Assembly: GCA_025041175.1 (NCBI GenBank)
Contig: JAKCFJ010000003.1
Span: 620,001-684,000, forward strand
Origin: Halobacteriales archaeon YIM A00010
Lineage (GTDB): Archaea; Halobacteriota; Halobacteria; Halobacteriales; Haloarculaceae
Direction: 5' to 3'
DNA length: 64,000 nt
Positions 1 through 8,895 of this stretch are shown piece by piece; position 1 is the stretch's first letter; the number at the start of each line of letters is the position of its first letter. The notes beneath the pieces were generated by a model. It was not told the DNA's origin, ran no database searches, and worked only from the letters and a program-made list of their open reading frames with translations. Both the position numbers and the translations under genes were made by a program.

Positions 1-228
1 AATATCGCCGATACTCCGAACCAAGATCTTCGTGAAGTGTCAGCTATTTCGTCGTTATCGATTCTCCCCCTCGAACCGCAAGAACTCGAAAAAGTCATGC
101 TTGGACCAGAAGGCGAGACCGAACCGTCACACTGGTGGCTCCAAAAGCGACTCCACCGACTCGAACGGTGGTTATTTGATACACATCCATCGACGGACGA
201 CCGGATCGAGTCGCTCATATCACGATGA
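1..228 (+). CDS. C-terminal part of an unrecognised protein (5' end outside window)
   Basis: The reading frame is open from the first base to the TGA at 226-228, giving at least 75 residues with no convincing internal start, so the gene begins upstream of the window. The visible tail is charged, with a Trp-Trp pair and an arginine- and leucine-rich helix (WWLQKRLHRLERWLFD) near the end. I do not recognise the family. It converges on herA, with about 50 bases between the two stops. A GTG at 37 could start a 63-residue protein, but the open frame continues through it, so truncation by the window edge is the simpler reading. Confidence 0.55.
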   Translation, partial: NIADTPNQDLREVSAISSLSILPLEPQELEKVMLGPEGETEPSHWWLQKRLHRLERWLFDTHPSTDDRIESLISR

Positions 229-279
229 TGTAGCAGGGTATCGGTGGCTGTGATCCGCTGGTATCGAGAGGAACGGAGC

Positions 280-2238
280 TTACCGGTCGCCGTGCTGCGT
301 GAGACACGTATCGAGACCGATCACTTCGACCGCCTCGACGTCCGGCGCTTTCACTGCCGCCTGTCCCTTGCCGAATTTCGGGATGTCACTCGTGTACTCG
401 CTCGGTACTGACGGGACTTTCTCGACGACTTCCTCTCGCAGCCCGAGAAAGACGTTGGTGTTCGTCTGTTTCAAGATGTCCCCATCGATGTCTTCGGGAT
501 TTTGTGTTATCATCATCAGTCCGAGTTGGTCCTTCCGGCCCTGCTTGACTGCTTCGCGCGCCCGTTCGACGATAAACTGGCCTCGGAGATCGTTCCCGGA
601 CGGCGAAGAGAGGTAGTTGTGTGCCTCGTCGATCCCCACGAGCAGCGGCGTCTCGCTCACGTTCGGATCGACGTTGTGGTTTTTCAGCTTGTTCTGGATG
701 ACGTACGAGAGGATCGATAGCACGACTAAATCCTCGTTAGCCTGCGAGAGATGGCGCGTCGGGATGACCGTCACCTGCCCAGGCCGGAACATCTGGCTGG
801 CCACCTCGTCGAGCCGGTTGGCGTCGCCATCGAAGACCGCCGCAAACTCGTCGCGTTTCACTCGGCGCATGATCGCGCTCCACGTTCCCGAGCCGATGTT
901 TGCCTCCTGCCGGAGTGCACTCTCCTCGTCGGAGTTCCGTTCGAGGAATGCGATGAACTCCTTGTACGTTGGTGTGTGACCGTCTTCGTTGTGCTCCAGT
1001 AGCGGCCGTGTATCACCGTCGCTCGTCTCCACACGGTCGAACTCGTCGAAATACGCCGTGAGACAATCCTCCAGCGCGCCGCGCGTCACCGGCGTCGGCT
1101 TGTACGGCATGAGCAGCTGCGGTCGGTCGGCGACGACCGAGAACGGCACCGAGAATGGTGTCTTCTTGTCCGTTGCCGGGGGGTTCGTGTTCTCTACCTG
1201 TGGAACGAACACCCGGAGATCGTCGCCGAGCCCACCGACGTTGAGACCCAGCTCATTTTGATACTTCTTGGCGGTCTCATCGTCGAGCTTCGGGTTGTCG
1301 TGCATCATCTCCCAGTATTCGTTCGCCGGATCCAGGAGAACCGTCCCCAGTTCCTTGTGCTCGGTCTCGGTGACGGGATAGCGCTTCCCGCCGATGAACT
1401 GCCGCAGCAGGTTCTTCGTGAAATGAGTCTTGCCCTTCCCAGTCGTTCCAGCCACGAGCAGGTGTCGCCAGATCGCGGGCTCGCCGTCTTCGACATCGTA
1501 GCCACCCGAACCGTCCCTGATGCTGCCGTGATTGCTGAGATAGTAGGGGAGTGGATCACCGCCGACGGTCTTTTTCTCCCCGCCGACCGCGAGATGGCCA
1601 CAGAACACGCCCGAGTGGGGAATATTCAGTCCTTCCCGGAGGTAGGCTTCGTCCTCGGCGAGCGTCACGACGGCGTCGGGCTTTGGGATTCGGTTGACGA
1701 TCCCGCGGTCGTACTTTGTTCCCGATGCGGTGTCGTCGTCTGTGGCAGCCATCGTGGCGATCGGTTCGAGCTCGGCCACGAGGACGAACTCGCTTTCGTT
1801 GAAGCGCTGGCCTTTGACGATCCGGTTGTGGGTATCGGAGGTGTCGTCGAGATCGGTGTACGGTTCGTATCGGAGCGCGTCGATAGCCGCGAAGAGGCTC
1901 TGGTCGCTCGATGGATACGGCACCCGCACGTAGTCACCGACACGAACGTCCTCTCGCCGATCGGTCGTGATGTACGCCTCGACCGTGTACTCGGTTCGCC
2001 CGATGCGGATCTGCTGGCTTCCGAGGACGTGACCGACTTCACTTTCACCGAGGGAGGGGGGCTGACTCGGCACCGAGCGATCCCTGATGGCTACTTCCCC
2101 GGTGGGATCTGGGCCTGTATTCCCGCGGGTTCCGTCGTCCCTTTCTGGACTGCTCTCGCCAGTCGTTTCGTTCTGCGTCTCCGTTCCGCTCTCGGCTTCC
2201 CTATCCGGTCCCTCGGGAATCTCGAATTTGTCACTCAT
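280..2238 (-). CDS. herA: HerA-family DNA translocase ATPase
   Basis: Hexameric FtsK/HerA-type ATPase that pumps DNA and works with the NurA nuclease in end resection. About 652 residues. The Walker A motif GTTGKGKTHF is near residue 267 and the Walker B motif LLVGIDEAHNYLS near residue 534. The first 70 residues are acidic and low in complexity, followed by a HAS-barrel-like region, as in archaeal HerA. I chose the ATG at 2238 because it overlaps the nurA stop as ATGA; an in-frame ATG at 2289 would run deep into nurA. It is the last gene of the mre11-rad50-nurA-herA operon. The family call is firm; the partnership with NurA rests on gene order and on known archaeal systems. Confidence 0.9.
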   Translation of the reverse strand: MSDKFEIPEGPDREAESGTETQNETTGESSPERDDGTRGNTGPDPTGEVAIRDRSVPSQPPSLGESEVGHVLGSQQIRIGRTEYTVEAYITTDRREDVRVGDYVRVPYPSSDQSLFAAIDALRYEPYTDLDDTSDTHNRIVKGQRFNESEFVLVAELEPIATMAATDDDTASGTKYDRGIVNRIPKPDAVVTLAEDEAYLREGLNIPHSGVFCGHLAVGGEKKTVGGDPLPYYLSNHGSIRDGSGGYDVEDGEPAIWRHLLVAGTTGKGKTHFTKNLLRQFIGGKRYPVTETEHKELGTVLLDPANEYWEMMHDNPKLDDETAKKYQNELGLNVGGLGDDLRVFVPQVENTNPPATDKKTPFSVPFSVVADRPQLLMPYKPTPVTRGALEDCLTAYFDEFDRVETSDGDTRPLLEHNEDGHTPTYKEFIAFLERNSDEESALRQEANIGSGTWSAIMRRVKRDEFAAVFDGDANRLDEVASQMFRPGQVTVIPTRHLSQANEDLVVLSILSYVIQNKLKNHNVDPNVSETPLLVGIDEAHNYLSSPSGNDLRGQFIVERAREAVKQGRKDQLGLMMITQNPEDIDGDILKQTNTNVFLGLREEVVEKVPSVPSEYTSDIPKFGKGQAAVKAPDVEAVEVIGLDTCLTQHGDR

Positions 2239-3539
2239 GATTGGATATCCATTTCGCTCGTGTCGTCCTGACTCCAGCGCCCATCCCAATTATAATCCAT
2301 GCTCGGTTGACTCGATTCGAGGAGTCGACGCACGGACTCTCGCACTTCGTTGTTGATCCGTGCGATCCGGTCGGCGCGGGCGATCGACTCCGGGACATCC
2401 CGCCGATGGGCGATCTCCTTCAACGCCTTGTGCTGGATCTCGTGGCGCGTTTCCTCGCTCTTTCTAACGAACAGCAGTGGTGCCTCGACGCGGAGGACGA
2501 ACTCCGATTTCGGCAGGCGGACGAAAAAGAACGCCCGGCGATACTCCGCAGGATTGCCCGACTGGAGCGTGTCTGCGAACGGGGCGAGAAGCTCCGAGTC
2601 GAAACGCGACATTGCTTGCTCCGTACTGACGAACCACGATGTGTACGTGAGATGATCGAAGCTGTCATCTCTGAGTACGTCGGCGATGAACTGGTGGTCG
2701 CGCATCCACGGGACGTCGGGCCGTAACCCCGCATCCGTCTGCACGTCGTGGCTAGCGAGCTTCTCCTCGAGCCCGTCGATCAACTGCGAGGTGGTCGACG
2801 TCTTCACGACGCCGAGGACTGGATACCCGCGCGCGTACTGGTGGTCGATCACCTCGATGTAGTTTTCGACGATCTCGGCCGGACGCTCCCACAACTGAGC
2901 GGGCGAGGATTCTCCGGCGTGATCGAGTAACACCCAGTAGAGTATCCCGAGCGGATAGAGCGATCCATCCAGAAACAGCACGCCATCGATGTCGTCGAGG
3001 TGGCGGCGAGCGTGCTCGCCTTCGGCAAGATGTTGGGCGACAGAACCGACGGACTTCGAGAGGTTCCTCGTGCTGTCGGCCTCCGGCTGGAACGGGACGA
3101 TCTCACCCCGTACGGGACCACCGCCACCATTGTGGTTGAATTTCTCGCTGTGGAGCGTGCTCTCGTCGTCGTCGTAGTAGACGACGCTCTTGATCGTTCC
3201 CGACCGCTCTGCCGTGCGGTCGGCGTCGGTGCCAGCGACGCCGAGCTTTGCGTACGCCGTGTCGGCGATAAGCCCGTTCGTGTATTCGAGCGGTCGGGTC
3301 GTGCTCGCGTCGATCGCGTACGTCGGCTTCCCCCACGGGTCCTCGCTCCACCGGCCAAGCTGAGTGATCGGCGTCCGGTAGAACGCCGGTTCGCCGATCG
3401 ACGCGACGCCACCACCCGATTTGCCGAGGTAAGAGAACAACTCCCGGGCGCGTGTCGTCTGTTCGACACCCTGCCGGGGAACGTTCTGGTCGATCTGCTC
3501 GAACATCTCCCTGACGAGCCCGAACGCTTCTACGTCCAT
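2235..3539 (-). CDS. nurA: NurA-domain 5'-3' nuclease
   Basis: NurA is the RNase H-like nuclease that acts with HerA to resect double-strand breaks. This protein has 434 residues. An acidic motif in a hydrophobic strand (YAIDASTTRP, about residue 75) and a second one (VLFLDGSLYPLG, about residue 190) match the two manganese-binding aspartate regions of NurA. Its ATG follows the rad50 TGA with no gap, and its own stop overlaps the herA ATG by ATGA, so all three are probably translated together. A Ser/Glu-rich tail closes the protein. The family is inferred from motifs and context rather than from an alignment. Confidence 0.85.
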   Translation of the reverse strand: MDVEAFGLVREMFEQIDQNVPRQGVEQTTRARELFSYLGKSGGGVASIGEPAFYRTPITQLGRWSEDPWGKPTYAIDASTTRPLEYTNGLIADTAYAKLGVAGTDADRTAERSGTIKSVVYYDDDESTLHSEKFNHNGGGGPVRGEIVPFQPEADSTRNLSKSVGSVAQHLAEGEHARRHLDDIDGVLFLDGSLYPLGILYWVLLDHAGESSPAQLWERPAEIVENYIEVIDHQYARGYPVLGVVKTSTTSQLIDGLEEKLASHDVQTDAGLRPDVPWMRDHQFIADVLRDDSFDHLTYTSWFVSTEQAMSRFDSELLAPFADTLQSGNPAEYRRAFFFVRLPKSEFVLRVEAPLLFVRKSEETRHEIQHKALKEIAHRRDVPESIARADRIARINNEVRESVRRLLESSQPSMDYNWDGRWSQDDTSEMDIQS

Positions 3540-6401
3540 TCATTCCACCCCTTCTCGATCGTCGTTCACGCCGGCCGTGGCGCTTTCTTCGGTGCTGTTT
3601 CCCGACTCGACTCCTTCCTCGGCTGTCTCGTTCGCCAGAGCATCTCCAGCTTCTGCTTGCGCTGTACCGTCGCGGCCAGCCACTCGCATCTCGACGCTAC
3701 TGGTCGACTCGCCGTTCTTGCTCACGAGACACTCGTGATCCGCGCCGTGGATAAGACTCTCGTCATGACTGACGACGATCACCTGCGCCACGTCCCAGTC
3801 TTTGATCGTCTCCAGCATCTCCTCTAGCTGACCGACGTGACCATCGTCGAGGAACGTCGTCGGCTCGTCGAGGATAAAGGGTGGGAGCGTACTTCGATCG
3901 GTCCCGCGAATCTGGACGATCAGCCGGTAGATCCCCGCTCGGAGCGCGAGGTTGACGACTGCGCGCTCGCCCCCGCTCGCGTTGGCGGGATTCTCGGTCG
4001 TGCCGTCATCACGCAGGAGGCGGATGTCGTAGTCGTAGGTATCGTACGTGTCGTCGTGCTCCTCGGTGATGATGACCTGCTGGTAGCTGCTGTTCTTGTA
4101 GATGTCCTTGAAGATGTCGTTGGTGTACTCGTTGATGTAGGCGATATACGTCTCACGCAGGTCGGACTGGACCTCTTTGTAGGTGGTGAGCGTCCGATCG
4201 AGGTCCTTCCGGACGCTATCGGCCCACTGCTCTTTCCGTTCCAACTCGTCGATTTTCGCCCGCAGCGATCGAAGATTACCGAGCCTCGTGTCGATCCGGG
4301 CACACTCCGAGCGTAGCGCTTCGACCTCGCGCTGGCACTCTTCGCGTTTGTCCTCCCACTCGTCGATCTCGCTCTCGAATTCGTGCTTCCGTTCGTCAAG
4401 CTCACCGAGATCGAGCCCGCCGAGTTCCTCTTCGAGAGCGTCTCGTTCGCTCCGAAGCGTCCCCAACTGCTCGTCGAGGGTCTCGATCGTCTCGTTGCAG
4501 TGGGTGATGGCCTGTGCCTCCTGTTCGATCGAGTTCTGGTGGCGCTCGATGGCGTCGTACTTGCGGTCGACCCGCTGCACTGTCGATCGATCGTCCGAGA
4601 CGGTCTCCATCTCCGCGTTCGCCTGCTCGAGCGCCTCTTTTCGTTTGCTAACCGTTGCTTCGTGCTCCTCGATGGTCGTCTCGAGTTCGTCCTGTTCGGC
4701 TTCGAGCTCGTCGATCGTCTCTTGGATGTCGTCGTACTCGTTCCGGGCCTCCTCGACGGCCGACCGTGCCTCCGCCAGCGTCTCGTTCCGGAAGGTGATC
4801 GTGTCGTTCACCTCGTCACGGAACGTGCTAAGCTGGCTGTTCCGGCGTTCGAGTTCGTCTTTTTCGGTGGTTTTCCGTTCGATTTTCGCTCGAGCGTCTG
4901 CCCGCTCGCTTTCAGCGGTGGAGATTTCGTCTTCGACGTGGGTCTCGTCGACGTTCTGTCCACACTTCGGACACTCTCCAGCATTCTGTAGATCGCGGAG
5001 CTCCGCGATCTCTTCGTCTAGCGTCTCTACTCTCGTCTCGAGCCGCCCGATTTCGCCCGCCAGATCAGTGATTCGGTCACCGAGAGCGTCGCGGCGGTCG
5101 GAAATATCCTGTTGGGCGAGCGGTGTCAGCGCGTCGGCGGCCACCTCACGATCGGTGTCTTGGCTCAGTTCGGTGTCGAGATCGAAGTCGTCGACCGTCT
5201 CGGCGAGGTCGTTGAGCCGCTCTCGAAGGTCGTTCTCGTGCTGCTCGACATCGGCTTCTGCCGACTCGATCTCGTTGGCTTTCTGCTGGTTGTTCGTTCG
5301 GGCAGTGTCGAGGTCGCTCCTGACGTCAGCCAGTGCGTCGCGCGCGTCCTCGAGATCGGCTTTCGCGTTCTCGTGTTCGTTCTGCCGAGCGTTCTTCGTC
5401 TCCTGTGCATCCATCAGGTCGTCCTGCACCTTATCGAGAGCCTCAACAGCGGCATCCGCACTGGTGAGATCGTACTCGACGGCTGCGTCGAGATCAACGA
5501 TCTCGTCTCGGAGATCGTCGATTTTCGCCTCGTACTCGTCGATTGCGTCCGTGCTGTTCTGTTTCGACTGTAGCGCATCCGTACGGTTGGACTCCATCTC
5601 ATCGATCTGGTCACGCTTGGTCGAGAGCTTCTCCGAAAGCGTATCGTACTCCTCGATAGCGTCCGTCACAGCAGCGAGACCAGCTTCGAGCTCGTCGAGG
5701 TGGTCTTCGTACTCCTCGATGGTGTCCTTTCGTTCACTAATCTCGGCGTTGAGGCGCTTGATCTCGTCCGTGTATCCGTCCTCGTCGTGCTCGTGGTCGT
5801 CGAGGTTCTCCTCCTGGGCCTGTCGACGATTCTTGTTCGATCGATAGACCTTCTTCGCGCCGCGCCGGCCCATCTTCATCCGCTCGATATACCGCTCGAT
5901 CTGATCGAGACCGAGGAGGCTATCGATCATCGCAGCGCGGTCGTTGGTCTCGATCAGCCGATCGATCTCGCCCTGTTTGACGTAGGCCGAGCTCGAAAAG
6001 TCGTCCTCGTCCATCCCGAGCAGGTTCGTCACCTGCGTCTGGACGTTGGTGATCCCCGAGACGGGTTCCGAGAGGGTGGAAGAGGTGAGCGTCGCGCTCG
6101 AGGCGCCACTGCTGTCCTCGCCAGGTATCTCCCACTCGACGGAATACGCCTCGCCGTCGACCTCGAAGTCGAGTTCGACACGGCCGCGGTCGGTTCCCCG
6201 ACGAACTAAATCGCTGAGGTTGAAGTCGTTGCTCCCAACGTTGGTGATGTTCGAGAGGAACAGCCCGCCGAACAGCCCCATCAGCAGTGAACTCTTCCCG
6301 GCCCCGTTCTCGCCGTGGATCAGGATCGTCCCTTCGGGGAACTCGATCGTCTGCTCCTCGTAGCTACGGATGTTCTCGAGATGGAGTCGATCGATTTTCA
6401 T
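3540..6401 (-). CDS. rad50: Rad50 SMC-like ATPase of the Mre11-Rad50 complex
   Basis: Rad50 is an ABC-type ATPase that tethers and processes DNA ends together with Mre11. 953 residues. Walker A (HGENGAGKSSLLMG) is at about residue 31. Long heptad-rich coiled coils flank a zinc hook, CPKC, at about residue 477. The signature NASGGERAVV is near residue 809 and Walker B FILDEPTTFLDD near 842. A low-complexity acidic tail of about 45 residues after the ATPase makes it longer than many archaeal homologues. Its ATG overlaps the mre11 stop (ATGA). Long open frames on the opposite strand are codon-bias shadows of the coiled coil. Confidence 0.97.
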   Translation of the reverse strand: MKIDRLHLENIRSYEEQTIEFPEGTILIHGENGAGKSSLLMGLFGGLFLSNITNVGSNDFNLSDLVRRGTDRGRVELDFEVDGEAYSVEWEIPGEDSSGASSATLTSSTLSEPVSGITNVQTQVTNLLGMDEDDFSSSAYVKQGEIDRLIETNDRAAMIDSLLGLDQIERYIERMKMGRRGAKKVYRSNKNRRQAQEENLDDHEHDEDGYTDEIKRLNAEISERKDTIEEYEDHLDELEAGLAAVTDAIEEYDTLSEKLSTKRDQIDEMESNRTDALQSKQNSTDAIDEYEAKIDDLRDEIVDLDAAVEYDLTSADAAVEALDKVQDDLMDAQETKNARQNEHENAKADLEDARDALADVRSDLDTARTNNQQKANEIESAEADVEQHENDLRERLNDLAETVDDFDLDTELSQDTDREVAADALTPLAQQDISDRRDALGDRITDLAGEIGRLETRVETLDEEIAELRDLQNAGECPKCGQNVDETHVEDEISTAESERADARAKIERKTTEKDELERRNSQLSTFRDEVNDTITFRNETLAEARSAVEEARNEYDDIQETIDELEAEQDELETTIEEHEATVSKRKEALEQANAEMETVSDDRSTVQRVDRKYDAIERHQNSIEQEAQAITHCNETIETLDEQLGTLRSERDALEEELGGLDLGELDERKHEFESEIDEWEDKREECQREVEALRSECARIDTRLGNLRSLRAKIDELERKEQWADSVRKDLDRTLTTYKEVQSDLRETYIAYINEYTNDIFKDIYKNSSYQQVIITEEHDDTYDTYDYDIRLLRDDGTTENPANASGGERAVVNLALRAGIYRLIVQIRGTDRSTLPPFILDEPTTFLDDGHVGQLEEMLETIKDWDVAQVIVVSHDESLIHGADHECLVSKNGESTSSVEMRVAGRDGTAQAEAGDALANETAEEGVESGNSTEESATAGVNDDREGVE

Positions 6402-7651
6402 CTCGAACCCCCATCGGTATCGTCACCGGTAAGATCGGCGAACGATGTCTGCGTCGCCTTCGCGTCGCCTGACGGCTCGCTTGTCGTCTCCGCTCCTGTG
6501 TCCGGTTCGGGAGCGTCCTCCTCGTCCGAGAACGCTGCCTCCTGTGCGTCGGTGATGAGCTTCTCGGCTTTGTCGTCGAGCGCGTTCGTCGTCGCACTGT
6601 CGCCGCGAACCAACTCTTCGACGGCCAGGGCAGGCTCGCTCAGGTTGGCGTCGGCGATCCGCGTCTCGATGAGCGTGTCGGGATCCTCGACCGCAGCCGA
6701 CGGTGTATCACCCACGTCGAGGTGCTCCCGTCCGCGGTCGTCGTTGACGCGACCGACTGCAGCACCCATCTCCAGCACCAACTCGTGAACGTCGCCCGCG
6801 GTGAGCGACGTTCGCGTGCCGGTGAGATTCACGAGTGCGACTGCACCGGTGATGTCGTGGTTCTTGACCTCACTGCGGGCGTGGGCGTAGCCGTCGTTCT
6901 CGTCGAACCCGATGTCGATCGTTCGGAACGGACGGGTGTCGAGATCGAGTTGCTGGCGGGTGAGACGCCCATTGTCGATTCCGAGTAGCGTCACTGAGCG
7001 TGGTCCCTGTTCGTCGCTACTGCCGCGTTCGGTCGACCCGGAGTACCAAACGTCGACACCGGCAACGCGCTCGCTTTCGGGTTCGTGATAGTCACCGAGG
7101 GCAAGTCCATCGATCTCGATATTGAGCCGCTCGATCACTTCTTCCGTCGAATGCTCGGCCATCACGTCCGGGACTGGTGGGTGGAGCAACTGGTGCATAC
7201 AGAGCAGGCGATAGGCGTCTTCGTTCGGCGGCGGAGCGAGTTCGAACCCGGCGGACTCCCACGCTGGCGTGGGCACGGCGTCGATGCCGTAGAGGGCAAC
7301 GTCATCGTTGACCATCGTGGGCGACGTGTCGAGGCGGGCGGCAGTCCCAGTCTGTTCGATGAGATCGAGCCACTGATCGTCTATCTTGCGGTCGTGGTTG
7401 CCGACGATACCGTAGAAGGGTATTCCCTCGTCGGCAGCGGTCCGAAGAATGTCGATACAGCGGTTCACTTCGGGCAGCGGCGGCGTCCGCCGGTGAAACA
7501 GGTCGCCGGTGTGGATGAGCGCGTCGACCTCGTGGTCGATGGCGCGCTCGATGCCGGCCTCGAACCCGTCGATGAAGTCTTGCCTGCGGACGTCACTGCC
7601 GTACTGGCGGTGGCCTAAGTGAGTATCGCTGAGGTGGAGGAGTTGGGTCAT
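6398..7651 (-). CDS. mre11: Mre11 DNA double-strand break repair exo/endonuclease
   Basis: Manganese-dependent nuclease of the Mre11-Rad50 complex, 417 residues. The phosphoesterase motifs are in order: LSDTHLGH (about residue 7), HTGDLFH (about 47), GNHDRK (about 84) and a late ALGDYHEPE motif followed by WYSGSTER. The last 100 residues are acidic and Ser/Thr-rich and probably carry the Rad50-binding helices. It is the first gene of the four-gene minus-strand operon. The start at 7651 gives the canonical N-terminus MTQLLHLSDTHLGH, with the metal-binding motif at once after the start. Confidence 0.97.
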   Translation of the reverse strand: MTQLLHLSDTHLGHRQYGSDVRRQDFIDGFEAGIERAIDHEVDALIHTGDLFHRRTPPLPEVNRCIDILRTAADEGIPFYGIVGNHDRKIDDQWLDLIEQTGTAARLDTSPTMVNDDVALYGIDAVPTPAWESAGFELAPPPNEDAYRLLCMHQLLHPPVPDVMAEHSTEEVIERLNIEIDGLALGDYHEPESERVAGVDVWYSGSTERGSSDEQGPRSVTLLGIDNGRLTRQQLDLDTRPFRTIDIGFDENDGYAHARSEVKNHDITGAVALVNLTGTRTSLTAGDVHELVLEMGAAVGRVNDDRGREHLDVGDTPSAAVEDPDTLIETRIADANLSEPALAVEELVRGDSATTNALDDKAEKLITDAQEAAFSDEEDAPEPDTGAETTSEPSGDAKATQTSFADLTGDDTDGGSR

Positions 7652-7961
7652 TTGTTGAGTCTCTTGCTGGCAGTTTCTCTATCACATCTCATAAACCTCC
7701 GGATCGTTTCCGCCCCTCCGACCGTATCTTCATTGTGAAGGCGCTACTCGGGGACCGTGGCAGGTGTGATCGAGACAGCCGACGCTCAGCAAGTGTAGCC
7801 CCACTCCACAGCCGCTGTTGCGTTGGTGGCGCCCCTCCTCTGACAGTATCCCGAAGCGCTTTCCCAGAATCGGGACTAATCCGAGATATCGACCACGCAT
7901 GTTGCATAACATAATTTATATGAATATGGTTGGAAACGGACGCGGCGTCGGGATTACCGAG

Positions 7962-8825
7962 ATGCTGCACGGCCAGGTGGAGGTGTTAATCGTGGCCCTG
8001 TTCGCCGTGATCACGCAGCTTGGCGATGTGTGGTTCCTGTTTCTCCTCGGCAGCATACTCTACGTCGCTGGTGATGCGATTCCTCGCTGGGGGATCGATC
8101 GTCGACGGGGGTTGTTCGTCCTCGGACTCGTGATCACGTACATTGCCCTCATCGGTCTCCTCAAAAACATCTTCGTGCTCCCACGGCCACCGGGAGCCGG
8201 CGAACCGCCTGTAGTACAGTGGCTTCCATCGGTACTGGAAGTGCTGTTTAACGATACGACAACCGCGGCCGGTCCCGGATTTCCGAGCGGACACGCGCTC
8301 GGGAGCACGATGACCTGGGGCGGATTGGCGCTCGTCCTCGACCGCGGAACGTACCGCACGCGGATCAGCGTCGCGGGAGCGGTCGTCGTGCTCGTTTCGG
8401 TCTCGCGGCTCGTCCTCGGCGTCCACTACTTCGTCGACGTACTCGTCGGCGTCGTTCTCGGCGTGGTGGTGCTCGGTCTCCTCTACTGGCTGACCGATCA
8501 CGGAACCGATCCCGGACGGATACTCCTCGTTGCGGTCGTGACCGGAATTATGGGGATTTTCGTGGGCATCACCTTCGACAGCGTGGCGGCGATCGGTGGT
8601 GCCGTCGGCGGGTGGCTCGTGTGGCGTGGGGTTGCCGACGCGACGCCAGCACACCCGACGAACAGCCGAGCGGTGGTCGCCGGATGCGTCGTGCTCGGGA
8701 TCATGGGCGGGATCTCCGGTACTGTCTACGCGCTCGAACCACCGCACCTGCTCACGTTCCTCGCCACCGCAGTTATCTTCGGAGGCGCTATTGGAGCACC
8801 GATGCTGGGTGAACGAGTGGCCTGA
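7962..8825 (+). CDS. PAP2-superfamily membrane phosphatase
   Basis: Integral membrane lipid/pyrophosphate phosphatase. All three PAP2 motifs are present: KNIFVLPRPP (motif 1), PSGHA (motif 2) and SRLVLGVHYFVDV (motif 3, with the catalytic His). They sit between six or more membrane segments, with extra C-terminal hydrophobic segments. I prefer the ATG at 7962 because a TATA-like ATAATTTATATG at 7911-7922 would start transcription near 7940. In-frame ATGs at 7926, 7920 and 7899, or 7818, lie too close to or before this box. The natural substrate (phosphatidylglycerophosphate, isoprenyl pyrophosphate or other) cannot be told from sequence. Confidence 0.85.
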   Translation: MLHGQVEVLIVALFAVITQLGDVWFLFLLGSILYVAGDAIPRWGIDRRRGLFVLGLVITYIALIGLLKNIFVLPRPPGAGEPPVVQWLPSVLEVLFNDTTTAAGPGFPSGHALGSTMTWGGLALVLDRGTYRTRISVAGAVVVLVSVSRLVLGVHYFVDVLVGVVLGVVVLGLLYWLTDHGTDPGRILLVAVVTGIMGIFVGITFDSVAAIGGAVGGWLVWRGVADATPAHPTNSRAVVAGCVVLGIMGGISGTVYALEPPHLLTFLATAVIFGGAIGAPMLGERVA

Positions 8826-8865
8826 ACAAGTCCAGCAATGACGATCGTTACCAGTATGAGGGATT

Positions 8866-8875
8866 CATTTATTTC
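8866..8875 (+). promoter_or_regulatory. TATA box for the CaCA exchanger
   Basis: CATTTATTTC is centred about 26 bases before the ATG at 8896, the spacing expected for a leaderless haloarchaeal transcript. This supports 8896 as the start. Confidence 0.45.
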
Positions 8876-8895
8876 TTGGAGAGTAACGTTCAGAT

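Noticed and set aside
1258-2271. 337-codon open frame opposite herA
   Set aside because: No domain, fully antisense to herA, typical GC-rich shadow.
4183-5847. 554-codon open frame on the plus strand opposite rad50
   Set aside because: Very Ser/Arg-rich translation, fully antisense to the Rad50 coiled coil; a codon-bias shadow.
7818-7961. N-terminal extension of the PAP2 protein
   Set aside because: Arg/Pro-rich, not membrane-like, and covers the TATA box.
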